Positions 26,853 to 35,910 of a DNA stretch of 64,000 nucleotides are shown piece by piece. The number at the start of each line of letters is the position of its first letter. Positions within the stretch are counted from its first letter, which is position 1. Position numbers and translations under genes: made by a program. The notes below the pieces were generated by a model. The model did not search any database. It had not been told where the DNA came from and worked only from the letters and a program-made list of their open reading frames with translations. Source of the DNA: Ichthyenterobacterium magnum (lineage in GTDB: Bacteria; Bacteroidota; Bacteroidia; Flavobacteriales; Flavobacteriaceae); assembly GCF_003610635.1 (NCBI RefSeq), contig NZ_RAQJ01000004.1:1-64000 (forward strand), in the 5' to 3' direction.

Positions 26853-27302
26853 ATGCGCATAACACTTTGGATATTTATTTTTTTGAGTACATTTTCAATT
26901 ATGGAATTTATGGCTTGGTTTACTCATAAATATGTTATGCATGGTTTTTTATGGAGTTTGCATAAAGATCATCATCTTAAAGACCACGATAGTTGGTTTG
27001 AACGCAATGATGCTTTTTTCTTATTTTATGCAGTGATAAGCATTATTTGTTTTTACCAATGGAACATTAATGATGTTTGGTTTTGCCTACCTATTGGTTT
27101 GGGGATTTTTGCTTATGGTTTAGCTTATTTTGTTGTTCATGATATATTCATTCATCAACGTTTTAAGTTTTTCAGAAAGGCTAATAATTGGTATGCAAAA
27201 GGTGTAAGACGTGCTCATAAGATTCATCATAAACATTTAGGAAAAACTGAAGGCGAATGCTTTGGAATGCTGTTAGTCCCATTTAAATACTTTAAAAGGT
27301 GA
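26853..27302 (+). CDS. crtZ: Beta-carotene hydroxylase
   Basis: Non-heme di-iron membrane enzyme making zeaxanthin from beta-carotene. 149 residues with four hydrophobic segments and all histidine clusters: HKYVMH, HKDHH, HDIFIH, and HKIHHKH. Its presence points to zeaxanthin as the pigment made by this cluster. Nine bases after crtB. Confidence 0.94.
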   Translation: MRITLWIFIFLSTFSIMEFMAWFTHKYVMHGFLWSLHKDHHLKDHDSWFERNDAFFLFYAVISIICFYQWNINDVWFCLPIGLGIFAYGLAYFVVHDIFIHQRFKFFRKANNWYAKGVRRAHKIHHKHLGKTEGECFGMLLVPFKYFKR

Positions 27303-27373
27303 TTAATTGCTTTTTTTAAACTAATTTCTTTATTTAACTAATAAAAGAAAAAACTACTTCGTAAGTCAGTAAA

Positions 27374-28078
27374 ATGAAAAGCCTTTACTTAATATTAAAT
27401 TTTGGTTCTTTATTAATTCCTTTTTTGTTTAGCTTTCATCCTAAACTTAAATTTTATAGATACTGGAAAGCTTTGTTTCTTTCAATTATAATAAGTTCCA
27501 TTCTATTCATTTCTTGGGATATTATTTTTACCCTTAATGGCATTTGGGGTTTTAATAGTGACTATTTTATAGGAACAAAATTATTATCATTACCTATAGA
27601 AGAATGGTTGTTTTTTATTTGTATCCCTTACGCTTGTGTATTTACACATTATGCATTACTTCATTATTTTCCAAATCTAGGTTTGCGGCCAAAAAACTCA
27701 ACAATAATAACCCACATTATAATAGCAATACTACTTTTACTAAGCTTTATATATTATGATAAATGGTATACACTTGTCAATTTTATTGTAACAATAATAA
27801 CATTGCTATTAGTAAGACTATTTAATAGTTCTATTTTACACAGTTACTATCTTACATTTTTAGTGATGCTTATTCCTTTTTTTATAGTTAATGGTATTTT
27901 AACTGGGAGTTTTATAGATAACGAAATTGTATGGTATAACAATAACGAGAATTTGAACCTTCGCTTATTTACAATACCTATTGAGGATACTGTTTATGCT
28001 TTTTCACTTATTTTAATAAATTTAGCACTTACAGACTTTTTCTATAAAAGGTTTTCAAAACAGAAGCTTGTCAATTAA
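27374..28078 (+). CDS. Lycopene beta-cyclase, fused CrtYc-CrtYd type
   Basis: Cyclises both ends of lycopene to beta-carotene. 234 residues, about seven membrane helices, made of two tandem lycopene-cyclase domains, each with the family motif: PIEEW near residue 75 and PIEDT near residue 210. This is the CrtYcd form rather than the FAD-dependent CrtY. It lies 71 bases after crtZ, and its 3' end overlaps the convergent thioredoxin-like gene by 24 bases. The last step before CrtZ acts. Confidence 0.88.
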   Translation: MKSLYLILNFGSLLIPFLFSFHPKLKFYRYWKALFLSIIISSILFISWDIIFTLNGIWGFNSDYFIGTKLLSLPIEEWLFFICIPYACVFTHYALLHYFPNLGLRPKNSTIITHIIIAILLLLSFIYYDKWYTLVNFIVTIITLLLVRLFNSSILHSYYLTFLVMLIPFFIVNGILTGSFIDNEIVWYNNNENLNLRLFTIPIEDTVYAFSLILINLALTDFFYKRFSKQKLVN

Positions 28079-28612
28079 GCTTCTAACTTCATCACTATTC
28101 CAATTTGCTGCACCATTCTTATCAATTACAATAGTTCCCTCTTTATCAATTAAAAATGTTCTTGGAATACTCGAAATAGTTAATTTTTCTGGATAAATAC
28201 TAAGTGAAATATAAGTCTCTAGTTCATACCCTTTTCTATCTAAAAACTTCTGAATAGTTTCTCTCTTTTCATTAGATACAATAACAAACTCGACTTTATC
28301 ATTATAATCATTATACAATTCTTGAATTTGAGGTAACTCTGCAATGCAAGGCGGACACCAAGTTGCCCAAAAATTCAAAAAGACAACCTTGCCTTCTAAG
28401 TTTTTAAAATTGATACGTTTTCCATCTAGGCTCTTTAATTCCCAATTAGAAAAAGTGATTTTATCTTTAAGCTCACTTTTTATAGATGGACTAAACATTG
28501 CCAATCCTTTATGAATAAAAACCTGAATAGGTAATCGTGTTTGAGGTATTAATAAAAGTGCAATAACTATTAAAAAAATAATATTACTGCGTTTCATTTT
28601 TTTTAATTTCAT
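28055..28612 (-). CDS. TlpA/ResA-like thioredoxin-fold protein
   Basis: 185 residues. An uncleaved or cleaved N-terminal hydrophobic segment (about 9-26) places the thioredoxin domain in the periplasm. Active site WCPPC in FLNFWATWCPPCIAELP; cis-proline loop SSIPRTFLID. Likely reduces disulfides or delivers reductant for cytochrome maturation, as TlpA/ResA do. ATG 28597 (MKRSN) is an alternative start. Its 3' end overlaps crtY. Confidence 0.86.
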   Translation of the reverse strand: MKLKKMKRSNIIFLIVIALLLIPQTRLPIQVFIHKGLAMFSPSIKSELKDKITFSNWELKSLDGKRINFKNLEGKVVFLNFWATWCPPCIAELPQIQELYNDYNDKVEFVIVSNEKRETIQKFLDRKGYELETYISLSIYPEKLTISSIPRTFLIDKEGTIVIDKNGAANWNSDEVRSLIDKLLF

Positions 28613-28621
28613 TTTAAATAA

Positions 28622-28657
28622 TTATAGCATAGTTTCTGAGTCGAAACTATGCTATAA
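28622..28657 (-). terminator. Perfect 15-bp hairpin between lipoprotein and TlpA genes
   Basis: TTATAGCATAGTTTC, six-base loop, and its exact complement. On the minus strand it follows the lipoprotein stop by about 30 bases and precedes the TlpA-like start by ten. The T-tract (TTATTT) is weak, so it may be a terminator or an mRNA 3'-end stabiliser. Confidence 0.6.
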
Positions 28658-28688
28658 ATCTAACAAAAAACAAAATTTAATCTATTAG

Positions 28689-29555
28689 TTATCGAGTTGC
28701 TGTACCTGTTGGTAGCGTTCCTGATAAAGAATGTAACGTTGGTGCTGTTGCAGAATTTTCATCTAATGCTTCACCAACTAATGGTTTAAGTAAAAATGGA
28801 TTTGGACTATTGTCTGGTTCTGGTTCTATAGACACAACAACTCTAGAAATATGGGTTGCTGCTGCTAAATCTACACCATTTGCCATTCCCATAATAAAAT
28901 CTTCTCCAGGAAAAGGAGGCAACATCGTATTATCTGTACCTGCAAAAGGATTACCGTCTTCATCTGCTCCTGCTGCTGTACTAAAGCGACCTGATGAAAC
29001 TGGAGTACCATCAATAATTGCCCAGCCTTCATACTTCCAACCAGTAGGTAACATAGGAAGTTCTAAAGTTGCTGCTGGTCCAGCTGTTGGGTCTAAAAAC
29101 CAAACACCTTTATTATTATCTGTTGTATCATTAGTAGAAGGTGTAACTAAAACATAGTCTCCTGCTATTGTAGAGAAGTCAGCAATAAGATCAGTATTTA
29201 CACTTGCCGAACCTCCAGCAAAATCACCAGCTAAAATTTTAATTGCACTTGGTAATGGATCTGGATCTACAGCTGGTTCAATAGACAACACAAAAGCTGT
29301 TGCAGTATTTAATTGATTTGTATTTACTTGAAATGTTTGCGGAAACGTAATACTAGAAAATGTTCCTGTAGATACAGGAGAACCATCAACAATAATCCAT
29401 CCTTCATAAACAAAATCACTTCCTAAATCTTCTAAACCACTAAGATTTAATGTCAAACTTGAGGTTGTAGGACCATTATTATCATCGTCACTACTGCAAG
29501 ACATAGCAAAAACTCCTATTGCTAATACTGCTAAACACATTTTTTTTATCATCAC
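28689..29555 (-). CDS. Lipoprotein with duplicated anti-sigma-like domain
   Basis: 288 residues. Lipoprotein signal ending FAMSC (Cys about 20), then SSDDDNN linker. Two copies of one unit: YEGWIIVDGSPVSTGTFSS ... VLSIEP (about 49-95) and YEGWAIIDGTPVSSGRFST ... VVVSIEP (about 175-245). The unit resembles the extracytoplasmic C-terminal domain of RskA-like anti-sigma factors, but there is no cytoplasmic sigma-binding part, so it is not itself an anti-sigma factor. Surface or outer-membrane lipoprotein of unknown function. Confidence 0.7.
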   Translation of the reverse strand: MMIKKMCLAVLAIGVFAMSCSSDDDNNGPTTSSLTLNLSGLEDLGSDFVYEGWIIVDGSPVSTGTFSSITFPQTFQVNTNQLNTATAFVLSIEPAVDPDPLPSAIKILAGDFAGGSASVNTDLIADFSTIAGDYVLVTPSTNDTTDNNKGVWFLDPTAGPAATLELPMLPTGWKYEGWAIIDGTPVSSGRFSTAAGADEDGNPFAGTDNTMLPPFPGEDFIMGMANGVDLAAATHISRVVVSIEPEPDNSPNPFLLKPLVGEALDENSATAPTLHSLSGTLPTGTATR

Positions 29556-29625
29556 TTATAATTTTAAAATTTCTATACTTCAAAATTATTTAATGATTGA
29601 CACATTAAATGTTAGCTACCTAACA

Positions 29626-30297
29626 CTAGCCAACTTTTTTCAAAATTCTTATTTCTTTTCTACTAAAATCGATATAACTTTCTTCTTTTAATTCGTTTAA
29701 AAGAATATTAAGTGTTGGTCTAGAAGTACCTATTAAAGAAGCAATATCTTTTTGTGTATATGGATGCTTTATAACATGATCTCCTGTGTTTTCACAGTTG
29801 TAACCATATTCTTCACACAGCTCATCTAAAAATTCTACAAGACGCGTTTTAGTATCTTTAAATAAAAGTAGTTGAAGTCGTCTTTCTAACTTTTTAAATT
29901 TAAGTCCAATAAATTTATATACCTTAAAACTAAAGGTTTGATTATCTCTCATTAGGTCATGCATAGTTTGCACACCAATTGGACATATTGAGGTTTTATC
30001 ATCAACAGATTGGGCAAACTCATCTCTTTTGCTTTCACCAAGAATGGCTTTCTCCCCAAACAATTCTCCTTTAGTTAAAATCGCCTTAACGACTTCTCCT
30101 CCATCTTCAGAGTAGTAACCGATTTTTACTTTACCTTTTTCAATTAAATAAATCTTATTAGATGAGTCTTCTTCAAAGTAGATGTAATCTTTCTTTTTAT
30201 AGGCATCAAAATCGTGATCTTGCTTATAAGCTTTAAACTTATGAGGGCAAAGCACTTTAAATAAATTGACATCATCAAAAAACCAAAGTGAATTCAT
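29626..30297 (-). CDS. Crp/Fnr family transcription regulator
   Basis: 223 residues: cyclic-nucleotide-binding fold (about 20-135, with GELFGEKAILGE) and a C-terminal HTH_Crp (TQKDIASLIGTSRPTLNILLNELKEESYI). The arginine-serine pair that grips cAMP in CRP is not kept (SKRDEFAQS instead), so cAMP binding is doubtful despite the cyclase at 6.9 kb. No Fnr-type N-terminal cysteine cluster. Targets unknown. Confidence 0.88.
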   Translation of the reverse strand: MNSLWFFDDVNLFKVLCPHKFKAYKQDHDFDAYKKKDYIYFEEDSSNKIYLIEKGKVKIGYYSEDGGEVVKAILTKGELFGEKAILGESKRDEFAQSVDDKTSICPIGVQTMHDLMRDNQTFSFKVYKFIGLKFKKLERRLQLLLFKDTKTRLVEFLDELCEEYGYNCENTGDHVIKHPYTQKDIASLIGTSRPTLNILLNELKEESYIDFSRKEIRILKKVG

Positions 30298-30362
30298 TTT
30301 TTTATTGTTTTGTTAGATGAATTGATTGTCGTTAAACAAGTTACATCCTTACAAAGAAGCAC

Positions 30363-30392
30363 AAAAAAACTCCTGAATTATTCAGGAGTTTT
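30363..30392 (-). terminator. Intrinsic terminator after aconitase
   Basis: Minus strand AAAACTCCTGAA, loop TAA, TTCAGGAGTTTTTTT. Confidence 0.85.
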
Positions 30393-30411
30393 AGCTTATT
30401 AAATAAAAAAA

Positions 30412-32679
30412 TTATGCGTTTTCTTTCTTTATTAGATTTAATGCAGAGCCTTCATTATACCAATCTATCTGTGATTGATTATAAGTATGATTTAACATGA
30501 TAGTATCTTTGCTTCCATCTGCATGAACAGTTTCTAATGTTAACTGTTTTCCTGGAGCAAACTCATTTAAATCTACAAAGTTGAATGTATCATCTTCTTG
30601 TATTAAATCGTAATCACTTTCATTAGCAAAAGTTAATCCTAACATTCCTTGTTTTTTTAGGTTTGTTTCATGTATTCTAGCAAACGATTTTACAATTACA
30701 GCTGCTACACCTAAATGTCTTGGTTCCATTGCTGCATGCTCTCTAGACGATCCTTCTCCGTAATTATGATCACCAACAACGACTGTTCTAACGCCTGCAG
30801 CTTTATATGCTCTTGCTGTATCTGGAACGCCTCCAAATTCACCTGTTAACTGGTTCTTTACAAAGTTTGTTTTCTTACCAAATGCATTTACGGCTCCAAT
30901 TAAACAGTTATTAGAAATGTTATCTAAATGTCCTCTAAAACGTAACCATGGACCAGCCATAGAGATATGATCAGTAGTACATTTACCAAAAGCTTTAATT
31001 AATAGTTTAGCTCCAGAGATTGTATTTCCAATTGGTTTAAATGGTGTTAAAAGTTGTAATCTTTCTGAAGTTGGGCTTACAGAAACATCAACACCGCTTC
31101 CATCTGCAACTGGCTCAATATATCCATTGTCCTTTACATCAAATCCTTTTGGTGGTAATTCCCATCCTGTTGGCTCATCAAACATAACTTCTTGACCATC
31201 TTCATTGATTAATTTATCTTTTAAAGGATTAAAATCTAAACGTCCAGCTATTGCTATTGCTGCTGTTATTTCTGGTGAAGCAACAAAAGCATGTGTATTA
31301 GGGTTACCATCGGCACGTTTTGCAAAGTTTCTATTAAATGAATGCACTATACTATTTTTTGGTGCATTTTTAGGGTCATTATATCTTGCCCATTGCCCAA
31401 TACATGGTCCACAAGCATTTGTAAATATTTTTGCATCTAAATTCTCAAACACTTCAAGAATACCATCACGCTCAGCTGTGTATCGTACTTGCTCTGATCC
31501 TGGATTAATTCCTAATTCAGCTTTCATTTTCAAACCTTTATCTAAAGCTTGTTGCGCAATAGAAGATGCTCTTGATAAATCTTCGTAAGACGAGTTAGTA
31601 CATGAACCTATTAATCCCCATTCTACTTGAACAGGCCAATCATTGGTTTTTGCTCTTTCAGTCATTTCACTACCAACTTGTGTTGATAAATCTGGAGTAA
31701 AAGGGCCATTTAATAATGGTCCTAATTCTGATAAGTTAATTTCAATAACTTGATCAAAATATTGCTCTGGATTAGCATAAACCTCTGCATCTCCTGTTAA
31801 ATAATCTTTAACTTGGTTTGCAGCATCTGCAACGTCAGCTCTATCTGTTGCACGTAAGTAACGCTCCATAGATTCATCATAACCAAATGTTGATGTAGTA
31901 GCTCCAATTTCTGCTCCCATATTACAGATGGTTCCTTTTCCAGTACATGACATTGCTGTAGCTCCAGGTCCAAAATATTCTACTATGGCTCCAGTTCCTC
32001 CTTTAGCAGAAACAATTCCGGCAACTTTTAAAATTACATCTTTTGGTGCAGTCCAACCAGATAACTTACCTGTTAATTTTACACCTATTAGTTTAGGGAA
32101 TTTTAGTTCCCAAGCCATTCCTGCCATAACATCTACAGCATCTGCGCCACCAACACCTATGGCAACCATTCCTAAACCGCCGGCATTTACTGTATGAGAA
32201 TCTGTACCAATCATCATTCCTCCAGGGAACGCATAATTTTCTAATACTACTTGATGAATAATTCCTGCTCCTGGTTTCCAGAAACCAATTCCGTATTTAT
32301 TTGAAACCGATTCTAAAAAATCAAACACTTCGCTACTTACATCGTTTGCACGTTTTAAATCTTGAGAAGCGCCTTGTTTTGCTTGAATTAAGTGATCACA
32401 ATGTACTGTTGTAGGAACTGCAACTTTGCTTTTTCCTGCTTGCATGAATTGTAATAAAGCCATTTGAGCTGTTGCATCTTGACAAGCAATTCTGTCTGGT
32501 GCAAAATCGACATAATCTTTTCCTCGTATAAATGCTTTATTAGGATTTCCATCCCAAAGGTGAGCATATAAAATCTTTTCAGAAAGCGTTAGTGGTTTAC
32601 CTACAATATCACGTGCTTTATCTACACGTTCTACCATAGTTGAATACACTTTTTTTATCATGTCTATGTCAAAAGCCAT
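30412..32679 (-). CDS. Aconitate hydratase
   Basis: TCA-cycle enzyme isomerising citrate and isocitrate. 755 residues, the length and order of the mitochondrial-type aconitase. Fe-S ligands are present in GSCTNSS (about 360) and [10 protein letters not shown] (about 420). Also seen: [28 protein letters not shown] and the swivel domain [15 protein letters not shown]. Monocistronic with promoter box and terminator. Confidence 0.96.
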   Translation of the reverse strand: MAFDIDMIKKVYSTMVERVDKARDIVGKPLTLSEKILYAHLWDGNPNKAFIRGKDYVDFAPDRIACQDATAQMALLQFMQAGKSKVAVPTTVHCDHLIQAKQGASQDLKRANDVSSEVFDFLESVSNKYGIGFWKPGAGIIHQVVLENYAFPGGMMIGTDSHTVNAGGLGMVAIGVGGADAVDVMAGMAWELKFPKLIGVKLTGKLSGWTAPKDVILKVAGIVSAKGGTGAIVEYFGPGATAMSCTGKGTICNMGAEIGATTSTFGYDESMERYLRATDRADVADAANQVKDYLTGDAEVYANPEQYFDQVIEINLSELGPLLNGPFTPDLSTQVGSEMTERAKTNDWPVQVEWGLIGSCTNSSYEDLSRASSIAQQALDKGLKMKAELGINPGSEQVRYTAERDGILEVFENLDAKIFTNACGPCIGQWARYNDPKNAPKNSIVHSFNRNFAKRADGNPNTHAFVASPEITAAIAIAGRLDFNPLKDKLINEDGQEVMFDEPTGWELPPKGFDVKDNGYIEPVADGSGVDVSVSPTSERLQLLTPFKPIGNTISGAKLLIKAFGKCTTDHISMAGPWLRFRGHLDNISNNCLIGAVNAFGKKTNFVKNQLTGEFGGVPDTARAYKAAGVRTVVVGDHNYGEGSSREHAAMEPRHLGVAAVIVKSFARIHETNLKKQGMLGLTFANESDYDLIQEDDTFNFVDLNEFAPGKQLTLETVHADGSKDTIMLNHTYNQSQIDWYNEGSALNLIKKENA

Positions 32680-32722
32680 ATATAAATTGTTTAAGGTTGA
32701 ATATTAGTTTTTAAAAGTCATG

Positions 32723-32730
32723 CAAAAGTA
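32723..32730 (-). promoter_or_regulatory. -7 box of the aconitase gene
   Basis: Minus-strand TACTTTTG, 43 bases before the ATG at 32679. Confidence 0.55.
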
Positions 32731-33031
32731 CAAATTTTACAACATATTTAAAAAATATGTAACGAAAACTAACAAAAACTAAATATAATTCATAAGAATA
32801 GCTTTTTTTTAACAATAAAATGAATAATCGTTAATATTTTACATTATAAAATAATAAATTAACAAAACTTATTTAATCAAATTTTTGCTTTATTAGAGAT
32901 AGATCTCTTAAATCTGTTATTGGTTTTTCAAAAAACCTATTAACCAATATAATCATAATGCATTGTAATAAATACCTCTTAGTTTAAACCAAAAATGCAT
33001 TTACAATAATCCATTTGCATAAAAAAAGAGT

Positions 33032-33039
33032 TAATTTTG
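33032..33039 (+). promoter_or_regulatory. -7 box of the PHM-like/SCO operon
   Basis: TAATTTTG, 21 bases before ATG 33061. TTTG at 33014-33017 is only 14 bases upstream, a short spacing. Confidence 0.45.
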
Positions 33040-33060
33040 TTTTAGTAGCTCATCGTTATA

Positions 33061-34209
33061 ATGAAATATAAAGCGTTAAAATATTCATTTTTTACAATAC
33101 TAATACTTATAATTATTGGTGGTATTTATTATTTTAACCTATCTAACAGACACAAAGCGATAGTTAAAAAACATATTTATCACAAGCTTGCTTTAGTAGA
33201 TAACACTTGGAACATTTCAACCCAAGATAGTCACATTTCATTAATTTCTCCTACTTTGATAATAGATAATATCTACAAATCTATGGAAGGTCCGCAAGCT
33301 ATAAGCCCTTTTCAAGTAGATAACTCTAAAGATGAGTTAATATGGCTTACCTCTTTTAAGACTCAAGTTTTAGACACCAATGAAACCAATCAACTTTCCA
33401 ACGATTTTATTTGTCATACCAATATTAATATTTACGATGGCGAACATTATTCGCGTTGGAATCTTAATCACAGAATTGGTGAACAATACCCAAGATTAAC
33501 ATCTCTAAGTAATGGTCTGGAATCTTTTAAGTTTCCTAATGGGTTTGGATACCCTGTATTTAGTAATGAAAATTTATTTTTAACTACTCAAACCCTAAAT
33601 CATAATATTAAATCTGACGCATTTTCAGTCAAACACAAAGTAAATATTGGTTTTCAACCACACAATATTTCAATGAAACCATTAATGAGTAAAAACTGTT
33701 TTGTGATGTTGCCTTATGATTCTAACAACCCATTTAAAGGTCCTACAGAAGCAAATCCAAATATGTGTTTACCTATTGAAATAAAAAACCATAGTTACAA
33801 AAACAGTAATGGTGAAAGCTTATCTGGACATTGGGTAATATTTCCTGGCAAGGCCACATACAGTTCTAATATTACACACCAATTACAACTCAAGGATAGC
33901 ACAAGCATGCATCAAATTATTACACATTTGCATCCTTTTGCCGAATCGCTAGCTTTTAGAGATAAAACTATAGACTCCACAATATTTATATCTAAAGCAG
34001 AAAATCATAAAGACAGAATAGGTTTAAAAAACATTCCTGTGTTTTCAAGTGAAAAAGGTATCATGTTATATGCTAATCATGAATACGAATTGGTGTTAAA
34101 TACTAACAATACAAGCGGCACGAATCAAGATATGATGGCAAGTATATTTGTGTTTTTATACGACAAAGAAATGGATGAGAAGTTAAATACATATAACGCC
34201 AACCTATAA
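33061..34209 (+). CDS. Membrane-anchored protein with PHM-like copper ligand pattern
   Basis: 382 residues, not assigned to a named family from reading. One N-terminal membrane helix (about 9-26), the rest outside the cytoplasm. The C-terminal half contains H289-L-H291 (IITHLHPFAESLAFRD), then 67-68 residues later M358-M359 in TSGTNQDMMASIFVFLYD. This mirrors the CuM site of peptidylglycine monooxygenase (HxH, then Met about 70 residues on, in a DEMC-like strand). C118-H119 in FICHTNINIYD could belong to a first copper site. One base before a SCO1 copper chaperone gene, consistent with a copper protein. Activity is inference. Confidence 0.6.
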   Translation: MKYKALKYSFFTILILIIIGGIYYFNLSNRHKAIVKKHIYHKLALVDNTWNISTQDSHISLISPTLIIDNIYKSMEGPQAISPFQVDNSKDELIWLTSFKTQVLDTNETNQLSNDFICHTNINIYDGEHYSRWNLNHRIGEQYPRLTSLSNGLESFKFPNGFGYPVFSNENLFLTTQTLNHNIKSDAFSVKHKVNIGFQPHNISMKPLMSKNCFVMLPYDSNNPFKGPTEANPNMCLPIEIKNHSYKNSNGESLSGHWVIFPGKATYSSNITHQLQLKDSTSMHQIITHLHPFAESLAFRDKTIDSTIFISKAENHKDRIGLKNIPVFSSEKGIMLYANHEYELVLNTNNTSGTNQDMMASIFVFLYDKEMDEKLNTYNANL

Positions 34210-34797
34210 ATGAAACGCTTTACATTTTTTCTTTTTGTTCTATTAATTGGTTGTAATAACACCAAAGAACTTCCAATTTTAAGTTATAAGATAAATGACT
34301 TGGGCGAAAGAGAAAACTACACAATTACTTATAAGGGTTTTGAAAACCAATTAGGCGAATCATTTTCAACCGAAACAATAAAAGACAAAATATTTATTGC
34401 CAATTTCTTTTTTACTAAGTGCCCAAGTATTTGTCCGCCAATGAAAGCACAGCTTGCTGCTATTGCAGATGCATTTAAAAACGATTCAGACTTTGTTATC
34501 ATCTCTCATACTATCGACCCAAAACATGATACTAGTGTTACACTTAAAGGTTATGCTGAAACTACTGGAATAAAAGCTCAAAAATGGCAGTTTGTTAGGT
34601 CGTCTGAAGAAAATACGCGCCTACAAGCCAATCAATTTATGACCAATTTTAAACCCAATGAAGATGGTACCGATTTCTATCATAGCAGTTATGTAGCATT
34701 GGTTGACAAAAACCAAATGATAAGAGGTTTTTATAATATTTTAGCAAATGAAGATGTTGCGCGGTTAAAAAGGGATATCTCCAATCTTTTATCGTGA
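34210..34797 (+). CDS. SCO1/SenC family copper chaperone lipoprotein
   Basis: 195 residues. Lipoprotein signal ending LIGC (about 15). Copper ligands CPSIC (C71, C75) and H158 (DFYHSSYVAL) are intact in a thioredoxin fold. SCO proteins supply copper to the CuA centre of cytochrome oxidase; here it follows the PHM-like protein by zero gap, and no oxidase gene is nearby, so it may metallate that neighbour. The 3' end overlaps the convergent acyltransferase gene by 9 bases. Confidence 0.9.
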   Translation: MKRFTFFLFVLLIGCNNTKELPILSYKINDLGERENYTITYKGFENQLGESFSTETIKDKIFIANFFFTKCPSICPPMKAQLAAIADAFKNDSDFVIISHTIDPKHDTSVTLKGYAETTGIKAQKWQFVRSSEENTRLQANQFMTNFKPNEDGTDFYHSSYVALVDKNQMIRGFYNILANEDVARLKRDISNLLS

Positions 34798-35910
34798 ATA
34801 TTTTTTATCTCTAAACTTTAAAATTGGTTGTTCAAACCATCTGTAAATCAATTCAGAGATCAGTAAAGTCGTTATTAAATATCCAATTAATGCGAAACAT
34901 TTTTGAAATACAGAAAACTGTTCTATTTCAAAAAAATGCTGAAACGTTAATAGTACCAATGAGTAGTTAACCAAATAAATAGTATAAGAACGCGTGCTTA
35001 TAAAATACACTAAAGGTTGCCAAATACCTTTGTAATTAAGACTAGAAAAATAAGGAAACATTAGCCCCAAACTTAAAATTAGTACTTGCAAATAAAACAA
35101 CGTATAGAACATAAGATGTGTTTCAGGCATAATTTTAAACCAAAAAATGGCTATGTGCAAAAGACCAAATAAAGCAATCCCTAATAACAATAAATACGTT
35201 TTGCACTTAGCAACCCAGTTAGGGAATTGTTTTGAGACATATATTAGCAAAAAGCCATAGTAAATACTATCTAATCTATAAACTACAACTTTTCTAAATG
35301 TTAAACTCCATGTCTTATAACTAGTAACATCAGTAGTTAAACCATAGTATAACTTAAGCCCAAACAAAACTACTATTGTTACAAGTGTTACAATTAAAAA
35401 CAGTTTTTTGGGTTTTACTTTTTTAAATACGGTAAAACTACAATACATTAAAAATGGTAGTATTAAATATGCATATTCTTCAATAGAAAGACTCCAAGCT
35501 TCAGTAAAAAAATCTGGATGTTGTGTCACAAAATTTTGCAAAAAAGGAACATATAACCATATATCGCTAACTAATCCTTTCCCAAGAGCTGATAAGAGTA
35601 AAACGTTAAGTATTAAAACCAAAAAATAGTTTGGCAGTGTACGAAGCCATCTACGTTTCCAAAACACAAAAAGGTCTTTAAACTTTGTTTTGTTAGAAGC
35701 AATTTGCTTGAGTAATATGCCACCAATTAAATAACCACTAAGTACAAAGAATAAGTCTACACCAACAGCACCAAAAAGGCGTATCACATCTAAAACAATA
35801 GAAGTAGTATTAGGAAACAACAAAAAAGTACAATGAGAAATCACGACTAAGCTAATTGCTATTGCGCGCAATAGGTCTAAACCAAATAATCTAGAAAGCT
35901 TAGTTGTCAT
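34789..35910 (-). CDS. Acyltransferase 3 family membrane protein
   Basis: 373 residues, about ten membrane helices. Family signature LGLDLLRAIAISLVVISHC with the catalytic-type histidine and later DLFFVLSGYLIGG. Such proteins O-acetylate surface sugars such as O-antigen or exopolysaccharide. It overlaps the ATG of the HTTM-like gene's stop by one base, so they form an operon. Substrate unknown. Confidence 0.9.
   Translation of the reverse strand: MTTKLSRLFGLDLLRAIAISLVVISHCTFLLFPNTTSIVLDVIRLFGAVGVDLFFVLSGYLIGGILLKQIASNKTKFKDLFVFWKRRWLRTLPNYFLVLILNVLLLSALGKGLVSDIWLYVPFLQNFVTQHPDFFTEAWSLSIEEYAYLILPFLMYCSFTVFKKVKPKKLFLIVTLVTIVVLFGLKLYYGLTTDVTSYKTWSLTFRKVVVYRLDSIYYGFLLIYVSKQFPNWVAKCKTYLLLLGIALFGLLHIAIFWFKIMPETHLMFYTLFYLQVLILSLGLMFPYFSSLNYKGIWQPLVYFISTRSYTIYLVNYSLVLLTFQHFFEIEQFSVFQKCFALIGYLITTLLISELIYRWFEQPILKFRDKKYSR

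Larger units (their letters stand above)
32680..33060. other. 381-base intergenic region with divergent promoters
   Basis: Very AT-rich gap between aconitase (minus) and the copper-protein gene (plus). Apart from -7 boxes at each edge, the middle (32745-33010) has no ORF of note; it holds a GGTTTTT/AAAAACC inverted repeat near 32921 and two AATGCAT words near 32957 and 32994. Confidence 0.6.
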
